From NCBI GenBank assembly GCA_947579605.1, contig OX388307.1, positions 7,107,237-7,171,236 of the forward strand: a stretch of 64,000 nucleotides of DNA, in the 5' to 3' direction. Below the pieces are notes generated by a model. That model had not been told where the DNA came from, did not search any database, and worked only from the letters and a program-made list of their open reading frames with translations. Positions 1 through 10,241 of this stretch are shown here, one piece after another (the first letter of the stretch is position 1; each line of letters begins with the position of its first letter). A program made the position numbers and the translations under genes. Source of the stretch: Athripsodes cinereus (Eukaryota > Arthropoda > Insecta > Trichoptera > Leptoceridae).

Positions 1-120
1 GTGTCCTCATGAGGACAATTAGGGTTTGAATGTGCGGAAAATAGGGGTCTTCGACTCCTGAGACATCCGGGTGTGAAGTAGATCTCTCTTCAATTATACC
101 GCAAGATAATTTTACACGAA
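1..120 (+). repeat. Fragment of unclassified repeat (ACTCCTGAGATATCC family)
   Basis: The stretch around 28-80 (GTGCGG, then GACTCCTGAGACATCCGGGTGTG) recurs at 29105-29175 (+), 42950-43020 (inverted) and 47500-47545 (+). The shared block is about 60 bases with a small GGAGTC/GACTCC palindrome. It has no coding potential and is cut by the window edge. It may be part of a LINE or SINE untranslated region; the class is not determined. Confidence 0.4.
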
Positions 121-335
121 ATGCCATCCTACCTTCGTGTTGGAGATGAACCTTCACTTCTTTCATTTCCACAAGATATTCACCCCACTACCCTTTTTAT
201 CAATCTTTGTTCTTTAAATTTTGCAACTAGCAATATGCTCAGCCCGTGGTTCAAATTTTTCACTCTTTGGATGACATCGGTAACTCCTGATCTTCTACTT
301 GTCTCTTCACGGATATTAATCACGACTTTCCAGCT

Positions 336-549
336 GGGCCCCAAGTCAAAACACATTTTAGCATTACGTTTTCGTATCGTTATCGTTCGAATAAAGACGA
401 CTTTGCGCCAAATTGTCAATTTTCGTAACCATTGTTTATTTTAGCTACGACATTGACACTTGCTCGCAACGTTGTCTATGTATATTCGAACGCTAACGGA
501 TCGAAAGGATCGAAAACGTAACGTTAAAATGTTTTTTAACTTCAGGCCC
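336..549. mobile_element. Palindromic MITE, family A (copy 1)
   Basis: The left arm begins GGGCCCCAAGTCAAAACACA and the right arm ends with its diverged complement (TTTTTTAACTTCAGGCCC). The arms run about 60 bases and include TTACGTTTTCG / CGAAAACGTAA. The 214-bp unit has no ORF of its own; apparent ORFs are read-through of the arms. Related copies lie at 1332-1530 and, as a longer version, at 57912-59092. Confidence 0.7.
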
Positions 550-813
550 TGTTCCATAGCTCAGCAAGTCGAAATTTTTCATTTTATTGGTAATACAACG
601 TCAAACGTCAAAGTCAACGCCACTTTTGCGATTACACAAACAAATAACTATAAAAAATACATGGCTCCTTTTATACTTTAAATATTTATTTATAGACAAA
701 AAATTACCTATTTTCAATTCGACAAATAAATATTTCGAATTGTTTAGCTATTGAACGTAACAAAGACAACATATGTCTTTTAACATTTCGATTATTGTAA
801 AGTATATTTCACT

Positions 814-975
814 TCAGCCCCCTAGACAAACCGTACTTGGCGATCGACTACAAACGAATTTTCGACTATAATCGCAACAATAACGCATAAATTCACGGTA
901 CATCGTACATGTGAGTAAATTGTCGAAAAATTCGCCAGTAGTCGATCGCTAAGTGTGGTTTGCCTACAACCCCTG
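814..975. mobile_element. Palindromic MITE, family B (copy 1)
   Basis: Inverted arms of about 45 bases carry TAGACAAACCG, ACTTGGCGATCGACTAC and TTTCGAC. The outer ends read CAGCCCC...CCCCTG, which resembles hAT termini (CAGGG), but I could not find an 8-bp duplication here. Copies at 40385-40509 (left part lost) and 53820-53982 define the family. Confidence 0.65.
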
Positions 976-1024
976 TTGTGTTTTTAAATCATATTATTAT
1001 TATAAACCCTAAATCGACTGAGAT

Positions 1025-1262
1025 GGTGTAGGAAACTGCCGCGACAATAGAGAACGATGGGGCTTCCTACAGGACGAATCCGGAGCATGTGACTGTGGTG
1101 CAGCACAGACTATGCCACACTTGTTGGAATGTCCATTGTGCCCTGTCACTTGCACTATGGAGGATATTTTTGACGCATCTCCACCTGCTGTGCGTTTTGC
1201 GCAGTACTGGAGATCAGTTTGATGGGTTTTTTTCTCTGGGTTTCGACACGATAAATAAATAA
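1025..1262 (+). pseudogene. LINE 3' fragment with zinc-knuckle tail
   Basis: From about 1050, one frame reads ERWGFLQDESGACDCGAAQ followed by TMPHLLECP and then a stop at about 1220. The CxC...H....C arrangement is the C-terminal zinc-knuckle-like motif of LINE ORF2 proteins. The A/T-rich AATAAATAAAT end at 1250-1262 is its polyadenylated tail. It is 5' truncated and sits inside a family P MITE. I cannot assign the clade with certainty. Confidence 0.6.
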
Positions 1263-1331
1263 ATTATAAATACACCAAAATTACAAAACTGACGATTTCT
1301 CGAATATAAGGCATTTTGAGTTATGGAACCA

Positions 1332-1530
1332 GGGGCCTGAGTCAATAACACACATTCGCGTCACGTTCACGCGTCGCGTTCGGGTGCAGATGATGTTGCG
1401 CCAAAGTGTTAATTTTCGTAACTATTGTGTATCTTAGCAACGAAATTGACACTTGCTTGTAACTTCGTCTACACTCGAACGTTAACGGAGCGGGAACGTC
1501 ACGTGAAAGTGTGTTATTGACTCAGGCCTC
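1332..1530. mobile_element. Palindromic MITE, family A (copy 2)
   Basis: It begins GGGGCCTGAGTCAATAACAC and ends with the complementary TGTTATTGACTCAGGCC. The interior GCGCCAAAGTGTTAATTTTCG matches the centre of copy 1 at 412-432. About 199 bp, noncoding. It abuts the right end of the family P element. Confidence 0.7.
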
Positions 1531-2054
1531 TGGACCATCGATCATCAACAATAATAGTATCCATCTATAACCATTGTTTATTTTTGCACAATACCATTTT
1601 TGCAATAAAAAAAAAGACTAACATGAAACTGATTCGCGTATTAGTTTCGCTTCCAACACTTCCTGTGGATAATCCCATAGACATACAATTTAAAAATAAC
1701 CTTGCTAGGATAAAAATTTACATAAATAATAATAATAATAATAGGTATAATTACAATTAATTTTATGTTTAATATATAATAGAGGTAATTATTTTTTTTC
1801 ATCTCATAGTGATTATATTAATAATTTCGAAGGGGTTTGAATTTTATTATATTACACTTGATTACAAGTTTCGTGTTGGATAAAATTGAACCACTTGTAC
1901 GAAGGAACTAATATTTCAAAGTGGATATATTATATTATTATAATGAAAAATAAAATGAAAAAACATGGTGTGTCTGTAAATATATAATACTTAATAAATA
2001 GAAATAATGTGCTTCGAGGATGTCTGAAATCAAATCAGATATACCTGATAAGCT
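1531..2054. other. AT-rich gap, nothing recognised
   Basis: Very AT-rich sequence with an (AAT)n run near 1725-1742 and no ORF or repeat that I could match elsewhere in the window. Confidence 0.5.
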
Positions 2055-2135
2055 GCAGATAATCTTGTCATGATCTTAACCTATGATGCGCGTAGTGACT
2101 ATAGTCACGTGCATGCCAATCCCGCTGTAGCTGAG
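2055..2135. mobile_element. MITE family C fragment
   Basis: Contains ATCTTGTCATGATCTTAA and GACTATAGTCA, matching the left arm of the family C copies at 5103 and 14043. The right half is missing. Confidence 0.5.
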
Positions 2136-2263
2136 AATAGTCATTTTTAACATTTACCTACATGAGTATTAATTATGGTTCTGTTATGTGATATAACCCC
2201 AAGAATGTACAGGCATCGTTGTATACAATAATTATTGTATACACCGATGTGTATTGACTCTTT

Positions 2264-2460
2264 TCCGTAGGTTTTCGAGTGTCCTGTAAAAGGTGGGTGT
2301 TCGAAAATAAAATCATTTTACTTTTTAAATTCAGCGATAAGGTTTGCCACCCATCCTGAATGTTTTAAATCTTTGGTGACATGGAGAGTAAAGCTTGCAT
2401 GTTTATTACATGCAGCTGGTCTGCTGGCTATCCCACTTGAGGATTATGCCGTAATAATAG
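2264..2460 (+). repeat. TAG-tail repeat family (copy with 5' part)
   Basis: This is one of about 18 copies of a noncoding family. In sense order it carries TTTTCGAGTGTCCTGTAAAAG, AAATTCAGCGAT, GCCACCCATCCTGAATG, GCATGTTTATTACATGCAG, GGTCTGCTGGCTA and a final GCCGTGATGGTA followed in better copies by (TAG)n. The 5' variability and the microsatellite 3' end suggest a SINE or the untranslated 3' part of a LINE. No tRNA-like boxes are obvious. Confidence 0.65.
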
Positions 2461-2553
2461 TAATTACTGGTTGATTTGGCATTCCATCCTCTGTGAATAA
2501 ATTATATTAATTAATTAAAATGTTGTAGTGGTTTTTTGTTGGTATTTATTTTT

Positions 2554-2841
2554 TAAAACTCCATATTAATCAATGGTTATTTTGTTTTACAAGTACTCAA
2601 ATAGAGTGACTCGAGTTTCGACATGTAATGCCCTTAACAAACTGATTTTTAATTACATGTCGAAACTCGAATCACTCGAATTTTTTTGTGAAACTCCATT
2701 TTAATCAATGAATAAAATATGTTATTTTTATATAAACACTTTATTAGAGTGACTTAAGTTTCAACATTTAATGTAAAAAACAATTTGTTAAGGGCATTAC
2801 ATGTCGAATCTCGTGTCACTCTAGTAAAGTAGGTACTTGTA
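2554..2841. mobile_element. Foldback element with internal hairpins
   Basis: Outer inverted ends are ACAAGTACTC and GAGTACTTGT-like (AGGTACTTGT at 2831). The interior holds inverted copies of AGAGTGACTCGAGTTTCGAC and TTAAGGGCATTACATGTCGA. A segment AAACTCCATxTTAATCAATG occurs directly at 2554 and 2690, so the element appears to have been duplicated or re-inserted within itself. Noncoding. Confidence 0.6.
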
Positions 2842-3430
2842 AAACTAATAATAATCAAATTTTAATTTTTTGATTAAAATAATGTTACTGTACAGGAAAT
2901 TGTTCCATAATTGTTGGTACTTTGTATAGAAGATATTATTTTTACTATTCCTTCGCTGATTTAGGTAGATATGTGAGGATTGTCATGGTTGGTTGGATTT
3001 AGGTATACCTATATATACATAGCTATCTAGTAATCATTAACTAGCTATAATAAGGACGCATCTTGAATGTTATAATATTAATTAGTATATATCGATGGCT
3101 TAGTGCACAGATGTGGTAAGTACAATTTTTGGTCAAATCGAGTACACAAAAAACTTTGTATTTTTTCAATATGTGCACGAATATGGTAAATTGTAAATAA
3201 AAAATCATCGATTCTTATTTCAGTTTTAGTGTGCCCTAACTAAAATAGTAACGTTCCAATTTTATTTAGTCTATATTGGTATTTTATAAACTCTATTTTA
3301 GAATTATATACATCTTGTATCATATTATAGAATACGAATTTAAGTTCAAGTTAACAGAATTATTAAATTTTGTAACGTTCTTATTTTAGTTTGAATCAAT
3401 ATAGAATAGGGGGTAATGTATTAACTAAGC

Positions 3431-3780
3431 CATGGGTGGCCAACCTTTTCAGCAGCCGGGCCAAATTTCAGAATGAGATTTCCTACCGGGCCGCACAACA
3501 ATATACCTACTCCATTTTTTGGAACTTTTAATAATTTTACTTCACCTTAATTTTTACCCCCCCGTTGCCAAATTTTCGAAATGGTATAGGAATTTGAAAT
3601 GTTACAAAACTCCTCGGTTTTCTTTAAGAATATTTTCTCGAAAAACCTCCTTCAAAAAAGTAACGGGTATTTGTACCGACTATTATTTTATTTATAAAAA
3701 GTATGCATATGATTCGCGGGCCGCACGGAGACACCCAACGGGCCGCAGGTGGCCCGCGGGCCGCGGGTTGGCCACCCTTG
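3431..3780. mobile_element. Non-autonomous hAT element, 350 bp, exact 8-bp TSD
   Basis: Termini are CATGGGTGGCCAACC and its complement GGTTGGCCACCCTTG. The 8 bases AACTAAGC occur immediately before (3423-3430) and after (3781-3788) the element, as expected for hAT target-site duplication. The interior is GGGCCGC-rich at both ends and has no transposase. GC content at the ends contrasts sharply with the AT-rich flanks. Confidence 0.85.
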
Positions 3781-4149
3781 AACTAAGCCTTCAAATTCAT
3801 ACACAGAGTAAAAGTCAAACTTTCAAAATGCTTCCTTGTAAAATCACCTCTGCGGCACTTACTACATCTGTGCACTAAGGCATTGATATTGTACTATTGA
3901 CTGTTGTTATACCATACATACACAGTCGTACCTAATTTTCGAATAAATATTTTAGTATGTTTAAACACGTTTGTATATTATCCGATGCTAAGACACATTT
4001 ACTAGACAAATAATAATAATAGAAAAACAAATTAGAGGGAAGAAAACAGCTAGCTATTGAGTCAATCCACACCCTGATTCGATACAATTTTTAAGTTTTT
4101 AACTCCCTTCCCCTTCCGCTATTATTATAAGAGCACTATTATTTCGATC

Positions 4150-4545
4150 ACAAGACTGCAGATGTGTTGCCATATTATGTCGATTGCGATTTGGATACTG
4201 TAGACTGGACGCCCATCTTTATGAAATTCAACTTGTTGAAAGTCCACACTGCAAGTGCTGCCTGGACGAGGAGACGCATGACCATGTTTTCTTGGAGTGT
4301 CCTATTACGGATGCCTGATATTTTCGTAGTTGCTCTTCAAAAAGATTGCCAACTCTCCCTGAATATTGAATCATTACTGAGTACGACATCCGATACAATC
4401 CATTTGTCCCTCCTCAAAACGATAAAGGCAATTATATTATTCTCTAATAACTATCTTCTCCTTGACGATTTAATAACATATTTTAGAGACTGTTTTTGGC
4501 ACAAATCATCCTTGTAGGTTGCTATGCCATAAGTGAAGAAAAAAA
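4150..4545 (+). pseudogene. LINE 3' fragment with zinc-knuckle tail
   Basis: At about 4240 one frame reads ESPHCKCCLDEETHDHVFLE then CPITDA before a stop. This matches the cysteine/histidine knuckle at the end of LINE ORF2 proteins. The sequence continues as an untranslated tail to about 4545. A second copy on the opposite strand at 23490-23740 shares the CATCCGATACAATCCATTTG stretch and the end GTTGCTATGCCATAA. Broken by stops. Confidence 0.55.
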
Positions 4546-5102
4546 AGACTTCAGATGCATCATAGCTCAAATGATGATGTTAAATAATATCTTATTTGTG
4601 ATATTTCATCAGAACTCAACTTCTACATAAATGAATATTATTAATCTTTACCGTTGCCGGATTTAAAGCTAGTACCATAATAACACATACGCTTCGCTGC
4701 CACCACTGTCAATAATATTATGCTAAATATCTAGGTATATAAAAGTACTTACATACACACAAACAAACATACAATATATTGCAAAAAAAAATATAACTAG
4801 ATTCTCATTTGTGATTTGGGTATTTGCAGAATAATTTATTTCTAATCAAGATAAAAAAAAACATTGTGGGAATTTGAATTTAACAAAGATCCTTTAGCTT
4901 TGTTTTAAAATGTGTAAGATTTAAAAAAAAATGTATGGTTTATTGTTCGTGAATCTTCGTTCCATAGCATTTAACACGTAATTTATTTTTAGTTTATCAA
5001 AACAAGTTAATAATATATTTAACTATATGAGATAATCACCCAAAGGATATTTTTTTATTTGTATAATTTAATTAACAGATCCAACAGATTCCCACTTAGT
5101 CT
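4546..5102. other. AT-rich gap, nothing recognised
   Basis: Homopolymer-rich noncoding sequence. I saw no coding frame, structural RNA or repeat shared with the rest of the window. Confidence 0.45.
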
Positions 5103-5324
5103 GTAGGGTTATTCCTGACACAATCTAAATACGATCTCAATCTTGCCTTGATCTAAGTCACACGACACGCGAAGTGACTATAGTCAAAAATATTGCGATA
5201 CCGGTACCGTGAGATTGATAATATGCACGTACCTATTTTTTTTCTATAGCCACTTCGCACGTCGTATGATTAAGACCAAGACAAGATTCGGATCGTATTT
5301 AGATTGTGTCAAGAGTGATCCTGC
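5103..5324. mobile_element. Palindromic MITE, family C (near full length)
   Basis: The left arm has TGACACAATCTAAATACGAT, then CTTGATCTAAGTCACACGAC and GCGAAGTGACTATAG. The right arm has the complement of each in reverse order, ending GATTGTGTCAAGAGTGATCC. About 222 bp with arms near 90 bases. Other copies: 2055, 7335, 14043 and 35945. Confidence 0.7.
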
Positions 5325-5445
5325 TGTTAGTTGTCGAGTGTGCCGTAAGAGGCAGGTATTTGAAAAATATGAGGTATGCCACCCATCCTGAATGACTTAA
5401 CCTTTATTGGGGCGGAGTAGACAACTATGTCGTGATGGTATGAAT
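5325..5445 (+). repeat. TAG-tail repeat, degenerate copy
   Basis: Shares GTCGAGTGTGCC, AGGCAGGTATTTGAAAAATA, GAGGTATGCCACCCATCCTG and the end GTCGTGATGGTATG with the family. It has an internal deletion of the TTATTACATGCAG part. It directly abuts a family C MITE. Confidence 0.55.
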
Positions 5446-5449
5446 GAAT

Positions 5450-6417
5450 AAATGAGAAATTTAACATATTCTGTTAACTTCTTTTGAAAATTATTTCCGG
5501 TGCTTACGTATCGGCTTAGGCTGGTTTTGACTTTACACACGGCAAAACTATGCTCTATTTTGCCGTCTACTATTATTGTGGGCGTTCTTAAAACATGAGC
5601 CAGCCAGAAACATTTGGTTAAACCAGCCAAATCAGTATCTTAGATATTTTCATAGTCCAAACGCTCTCTATATCCTATAAGAATCTAATAAGTTATAACC
5701 ATCACACTACAGTATTCCCCTTACGAAGTAGGCAGAAAGGATCAAGACCCGCTTTCTCCTATTCTTGCATAAACTTTTCTCTTCTTTCGCTATCATAAAA
5801 TTCCTGATGCATGCTCTCTTTTTCAATGTCCTTAGCACGTACCCTTCGTGTAAGATTTGGTTTATATTATGATCCTGCCATCGAAACCTCGATCAGGCAT
5901 GCCTCAGTGCGCCATTCTTTCAGCCATGTATATTTGCTTATTAATTGTTATAATACCCATATGTAATTAAATCATAAACAATAATGTTGTAAAAACTATC
6001 AATTTATTATTACTAGGTACGTGGACCATAGATATTACTAAGCATAGACAATCGTTTATACATAGAAAAATAATGAACGTCCGTCTATTTAAAAATAGAA
6101 CACACATATGATAACTATTTATTACAATAATAATTGAATATAAGTACATACACAATAGGTACATACGTAAATATTCATTATCCAATCAATCATATTTTAT
6201 GGAATTGTATTTAAGTATTTGTTAAATTTAATTGATGTTTTGTTTTAAATTAATCGTTTTTAAACAAAAAATCATTCGGATGTTTTTCAAATTTTTTTTT
6301 CGCTTGTTGATGTTTTCAAACGTACAATTAGCGTACACGTGTTAGTTTGGTATTTTTTTTAAATCTTAGGTAGGTATGTTATAATATATTGTGATGATTT
6401 GGACATGACTGTATTAA
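5450..6417. other. Unassigned noncoding stretch
   Basis: The part at 5700-5920 has a slightly higher GC content (AAGTAGGCAGAAAGGATCAA onward) and may be an old retroelement tail on the minus strand, but no protein motif could be read. The remainder is AT-rich and featureless. Confidence 0.3.
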
Positions 6418-6636
6418 CACAGGCCGGGCTAGTCCCAAATTAAGAAATGAATCTAGTATTATAGGTACTAACACGACGATACACATGTATACAATGCACT
6501 AAACACATATACATGTAACACCCAAACCCGGGACAATTTGAAAAAGGTCATTCTTCATTTTGCCATGGCCGGGAATCGAACTCGGGACCTCGTGACTCAA
6601 AGGCAAGAGCGTTAGCCTCCGTGCCATACCGGACGT
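6418..6636 (-). mobile_element. tRNA-derived SINE family 1 (near full length)
   Basis: Read on the minus strand, it starts with a tRNA-like head (GGTATGGCACGGAGGCTAAC) and has the RNA polymerase III B-box-like GAGTTCGATTCCCGGCC. An unrelated body follows (ATTGTCCCGGGTTTGGG, GTTACATGTATATG, GTATCGTCGTGTTAGTACC) and ends near GGGACTAGCCCGGCCTG. The head makes it a SINE and not a tRNA gene. Other copies: 8577-8781 (-), 35392-35524 (+) and body fragments at 32717 and 35881. Confidence 0.75.
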
Positions 6637-6929
6637 CGAACGACGAAAAATATCTATAGGTATTTGTCTGATATAAGGGATGTCAAAAAGAGCGAACGTG
6701 TATGCTGAAGAAGCTGCATAAATATGGAAGCTTAGAAAAGGAAGTGGGTAAAAACAAGGCGAATCGGCTTTCGACTCGCTCTGCCTATCCCGCAAGAGAT
6801 ATGACATGAGAGGATAACTGATTTCAGTGGATTTTTTAAAATTAATTATCAGTTTATTTTGAAGATCTTTAAATTGATTTCTTTTTGTTCCATGTTAGGA
6901 TACCCTTACTGAAATATCGGCGTTCACTT

Positions 6930-7072
6930 GGATAAATGTCTTTTTGTCTTTAACGAATGTCTTGATTTTATATTGGCACGGAGAGGACAGTTTGCATGTT
7001 TATTATATGCAGCTGGTCTGCTGGCTACACCACTTGTGAGATATGCCGTGATGGTATTGTAGTAGTAGTTTT
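6930..7072 (+). repeat. TAG-tail repeat, 3' half with (TAG)n
   Basis: Carries GGCACGGAGAGGACA, GCATGTTTATTATATGCAGC, CTGGTCTGCTGGCTACACCA and ATGCCGTGATGGTATTG, then TAGTAGTAG. A piece of the same family in opposite orientation follows at 7100-7165 (TTTTACAGGACACTCGAAAA). Confidence 0.7.
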
Positions 7073-7334
7073 TAACGAGCTCTGTGGAGCATCCGGTAAA
7101 TAATTGGTCTCCCAACTTTTACAGGACACTCGAAAACTTACGGAAAATTCTAAATTCTTTGCCGGTAGTTCCACGGCCTCCAAATAAAAGAAAATCAATT
7201 TTGACTGAATATTTTACTATTTACTGTGTGAAAAATATGAGAGAAAAACTATTTAATGAATAAATTTCATAAAATATTGATGAGAAGATAATACCGACTG
7301 ACATTTCATGACATCTCCAAAACATAAGACTATA

Positions 7335-7515
7335 ACATCCGTTCCGCGAGATTGGTATGCATGTATTTTTGACTGTAGTTGACTACAGTCAACTACAGTC
7401 AACAGTAGTTGACTACAGTCAAAAATACATGCATACCATACTTCGCATGTTATAGGATAAAGATCAAGACATGATAAGATCGTATTTAGATTGTGTTTTA
7501 AGTGTAACCTTGCTG
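7335..7515. mobile_element. MITE family C variant with tandem hairpin centre
   Basis: The right arm (AAGATCGTATTTAGATTGTG) is family C. The centre contains repeated TTGACTACAGTCAAC units in both orientations, giving a strong cruciform or hairpin between about 7360 and 7435. The left arm is shortened. Confidence 0.6.
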
Positions 7516-8109
7516 GGCTTATAATAGAAGACCAACAGACTTAACATCATAGACTAATAATGTGTGTGTTACTCAGATAAACGATCGGTTTTGACTAACT
7601 TTTGTTTTGGAGTCATCTCAGTTTGTTATTTATAATTCTTTAATATTATTTTCTTGAAATATATCCATTAATTTTTTGTCCTCTACTATTATACTTGTAT
7701 ATTATACCGTTCTAAAATATAAACTAATTAATACAATTTGAATAATTGATATTGTTTTGGTATGTTTGTCGTTCAATTTATTATCGAGCTTGGGTATCCT
7801 TTGAATTCCTTTATCATTGGTAGAATATTCTCCACCTTGCGTCCGTCGACATTTTATGTAGGTATTATCAATGTTTTTTTTATTGCAATAAGCGTCACAA
7901 CCCGTCGCTAGAAAATACGACATTATGTGATAGAATTCATGCAATATCCAATAATTACGTGAGATATATATTGCATACAGAACAGACTCGTACCAACAAT
8001 TATGATAAATAATAATACTATGCCAGTGATCCTCAATTTGTCTGCAACATTCGAATCTAATTATTAACATACTCAGAAATGGGTTACAGTGCGTCAAAGA
8101 GGTTCTTCG

Positions 8110-8290
8110 TTGCATATTCAAAAAGGGGCATGTTAATTTATAAATGTTTTGACATTTCTAGAATAAACAGCTTATAATAACATCATAACCATTTTATAAA
8201 GTGATTCTTAGTGGGTATCAAATATTAAAATTCAATATCTGGTTGTTGTTACAAAATTGAAATTGAAAAATTGTTTTTTCGGGTTTGCCA
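8110..8290. repeat. Fragment related to MITE family H
   Basis: CGTTGCATATTCAAAAAGGG, TGTTTTGACATTTCTAGAAT and AAAGTGATTCTTAG align in order with the complement of 14463-14722. One terminus is lost and the piece abuts a Penelope-like end. Confidence 0.5.
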
Positions 8291-8295
8291 TTAAT

Positions 8296-8525
8296 TACTA
8301 GTTTTATTTTGTCGACGTTTCGATGCACTTGCTGGCCCCATCTTCAGGATATGAATGAGTGATGAATGTGAGTTTGTTCTAATGTATGAAATGTTAACTG
8401 TTGCAAATCCTTGGTTGTCGTCCAGAAAGCCACTGCACCGCTTCTGGGGTCGACCTACGGATGGATGTTCATACAATCTCCCTCGTACTTTCTTCCTGTA
8501 CACTCCTCCAACAGATATCATTTTA
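8296..8525 (-). mobile_element. Penelope-like element end (candidate)
   Basis: On the minus strand it holds a hammerhead-like core (8311-8348) followed by a short A-rich tail, the layout of Penelope-like element terminal regions. Upstream of the core, an open frame of about 75 codons (8521 to 8291) reads GFLDDNQGFATVNISYI without a recognised domain. No reverse transcriptase or GIY-YIG domain remains. Assignment rests on the core and context. Confidence 0.4.
8311..8348 (-). ncRNA. Degenerate hammerhead-like core
   Basis: Minus strand: CCTGAAGATGGGGCCAGC, then AAGTGCATCGAAACGTCGAC. It has the order of a hammerhead: CUGANGA-like box (here CTGAAGA), stem II region with GGCC, GAAA, and ACGUC. 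The first box has A for U, so it may be inactive. Confidence 0.35.
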
Positions 8526-8576
8526 GGTGATTGACGTGAATACGCACATAGATATACTTAACTTGCATAAACAGAT

Positions 8577-8781
8577 CACACAGATCGGGCTAGTCCCAAA
8601 CTCAGATGTAAATTTTGTATTATATTGTGTACTAACGCGACGATACACATATATGTACAATGCACTAAACACATATACATGTAACACCCAGACCCATAAC
8701 AATTTGAAAAGGGTCATTTTTCACTTTGACCTGACCGGGAATCGAACCCGAGACCTCGTGACTCAAAGCCACACCGGCCGA
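8577..8781 (-). mobile_element. tRNA-derived SINE family 1, second copy
   Basis: Matches 6418-6636 throughout, including the B-box-like GGGTTCGATTCCCGGTC on the minus strand. The tRNA head has a short internal deletion near GGCTTTGAGTCACGAGG. Body end GGGACTAGCCCGATCTG is intact. Confidence 0.7.
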
Positions 8782-8789
8782 CTTGATAA

Positions 8790-10130
8790 TTAATTTGGTA
8801 TTTCTAGATTAGAAGAGAGTTTGAGAATCTTTGTAATACGAGTATTCAGTAGAATCTGGGACACCTTATCGATGATATTGGGTATTATTATTAATACTCT
8901 TATTGCCGTCAATAGTCGTAATTTCACAGCGAGCTCTAAAAAACTGCATTCATAGTAGGTATGTAACTTTCTAGTTAAAAGCCATTAGTTTGCTGCATAT
9001 ATTATGTATAATTATAAAATATATAAAATAATAACACGGTACCAACATCCAGTTAGATCTTTATAGCGACAATTAAAAATGGGGTCAGTGGCGAATTTAG
9101 TACATAGTTGATTTGGACATGTGTTTAGAACGAGTGATGACAGAATAATAAAAATTAGTGTGCTACTGTCGAATTTATATCTAATGTTCCCTCGGGGCAG
9201 CGTTATAGTAATTATTCAAGCATTAATTTGCTTTGAGAGATTATCAAGTTAATAATACTGGTTTATTTCTTTATAATGAATAACTTCACATTTTTCTGCA
9301 CCACGGTAACACACATTGCGCTCGTTCTGTCTTTTTCTTTCTCCAACCCGTGTCCATCCACTGTTGGATATATGCCTCTTCATAAAACCACCACTTTACT
9401 TCTGCCATTTTCTGACAACGCCTTTCATTCCCCCTATATAAAGTAAAGTAAAGGATATTAAAGCGTTGAGACACAGTAAAGTTAAAAACTGACTCAGTCT
9501 GCCTTGGCACAGGCTCATGCTCTGTTATGTTCTTAGAATAATGTTAACTACATAAAAAATAAATTCTTTACATTGTCGCTCTATCTTGTTGGCTGTGTCT
9601 TTAGATTCCTCCTTGTGCTGTACGAAACACCAACAAAGAGTTTTCCAATTAAACTCTCCTTGACTGATTTCTCCATTAAATTATTACTTCGAAGTTATTG
9701 TGATTTAAAATGTAATTTATGTAATTATTTACAATCATACGCCAACATGCACAATATAAAGATAATACAATGTAACAATGATAATTATAAAGGAATAGTT
9801 ATAATACTCCACCCCATTGCAGGCATAAATGAAGCGCTACCCTAACCACCCTCCACCCTCCAACTCATGTCAACCCTAGCATCCTTCAAACATCTAACAA
9901 ATTCCCAGAACCTAAAAGCACTGGGAGGTACCTTAGATGCAAAAAGGAGAAACTGATAAACAAAAAGGTTCCAGAGAGCCCAAGTATACCAATAGATGTA
10001 CCTATTTATAAAAAAAACAGAGTCGAAAATGTCAACTTTCACATAAAACAATACAAATATAATAGCAAGAAAAAGATGTTTGATAAGGGAAATTAAACTA
10101 AATTTAATGAAATATTCATATTTGGGTCAC
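8790..10130. other. Unassigned stretch upstream of the host exon
   Basis: No gene could be supported. The GC-richer parts at 9285-9530 and 9835-10010 may be old retroelement fragments, but neither yields a recognisable motif. If the exon at 10230 belongs to an expressed gene, a 5' untranslated exon or intron may lie here. Confidence 0.3.
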
Positions 10131-10211
10131 ATGGAAAAAGTCGCACCTCTGCGATAAATTCGCCCTCTGTATATCGATTTTGTACAGTAAAGAATAAAAT
10201 AAATTAATAAA
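10130..10211 (+). mobile_element. Jockey-type LINE 3' tail next to the host splice site
   Basis: GTCGCACCTCTGCGATAAAT, TCGCCCTCTGTATATCGATT, then GTACAGTAAAGAATAAAATA and an AATAAATA-type end. The same tail occurs at 13566, 18200, 40522 and 44645. It ends about 18 bases before the 3' splice site of the host exon. Confidence 0.55.
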
Positions 10212-10241
10212 TATTGTTCTTTGTTTCAGGAATAACTAAAG

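Larger units (their letters stand above)
549..1330. mobile_element. MITE family P, expanded by nested insertions
   Basis: The left end is CTGTTCCATAGCTCAGCAAG and the right end is the complement of CTGGTTCCATAACTCA, so this is a terminal-inverted-repeat element. Its body is split by a family B MITE (814-975) and a LINE 3' fragment (1025-1262). Other members are at 16219-16562, 36850-37021, 48163-49030 and 53985-54235. It is flanked on both sides by family A copies. Noncoding. Confidence 0.55.

Noticed and set aside
121..681. Frames of 70-107 codons across the first MITEs
   Set aside because: They run through inverted repeats, exist on both strands and have no conserved motif.
9286..9510. Possible LINE tail (GWRKKKTERAQCVLPWCRKM on the minus strand)
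   Set aside because: No diagnostic motif and no second copy in the window; left as unassigned.
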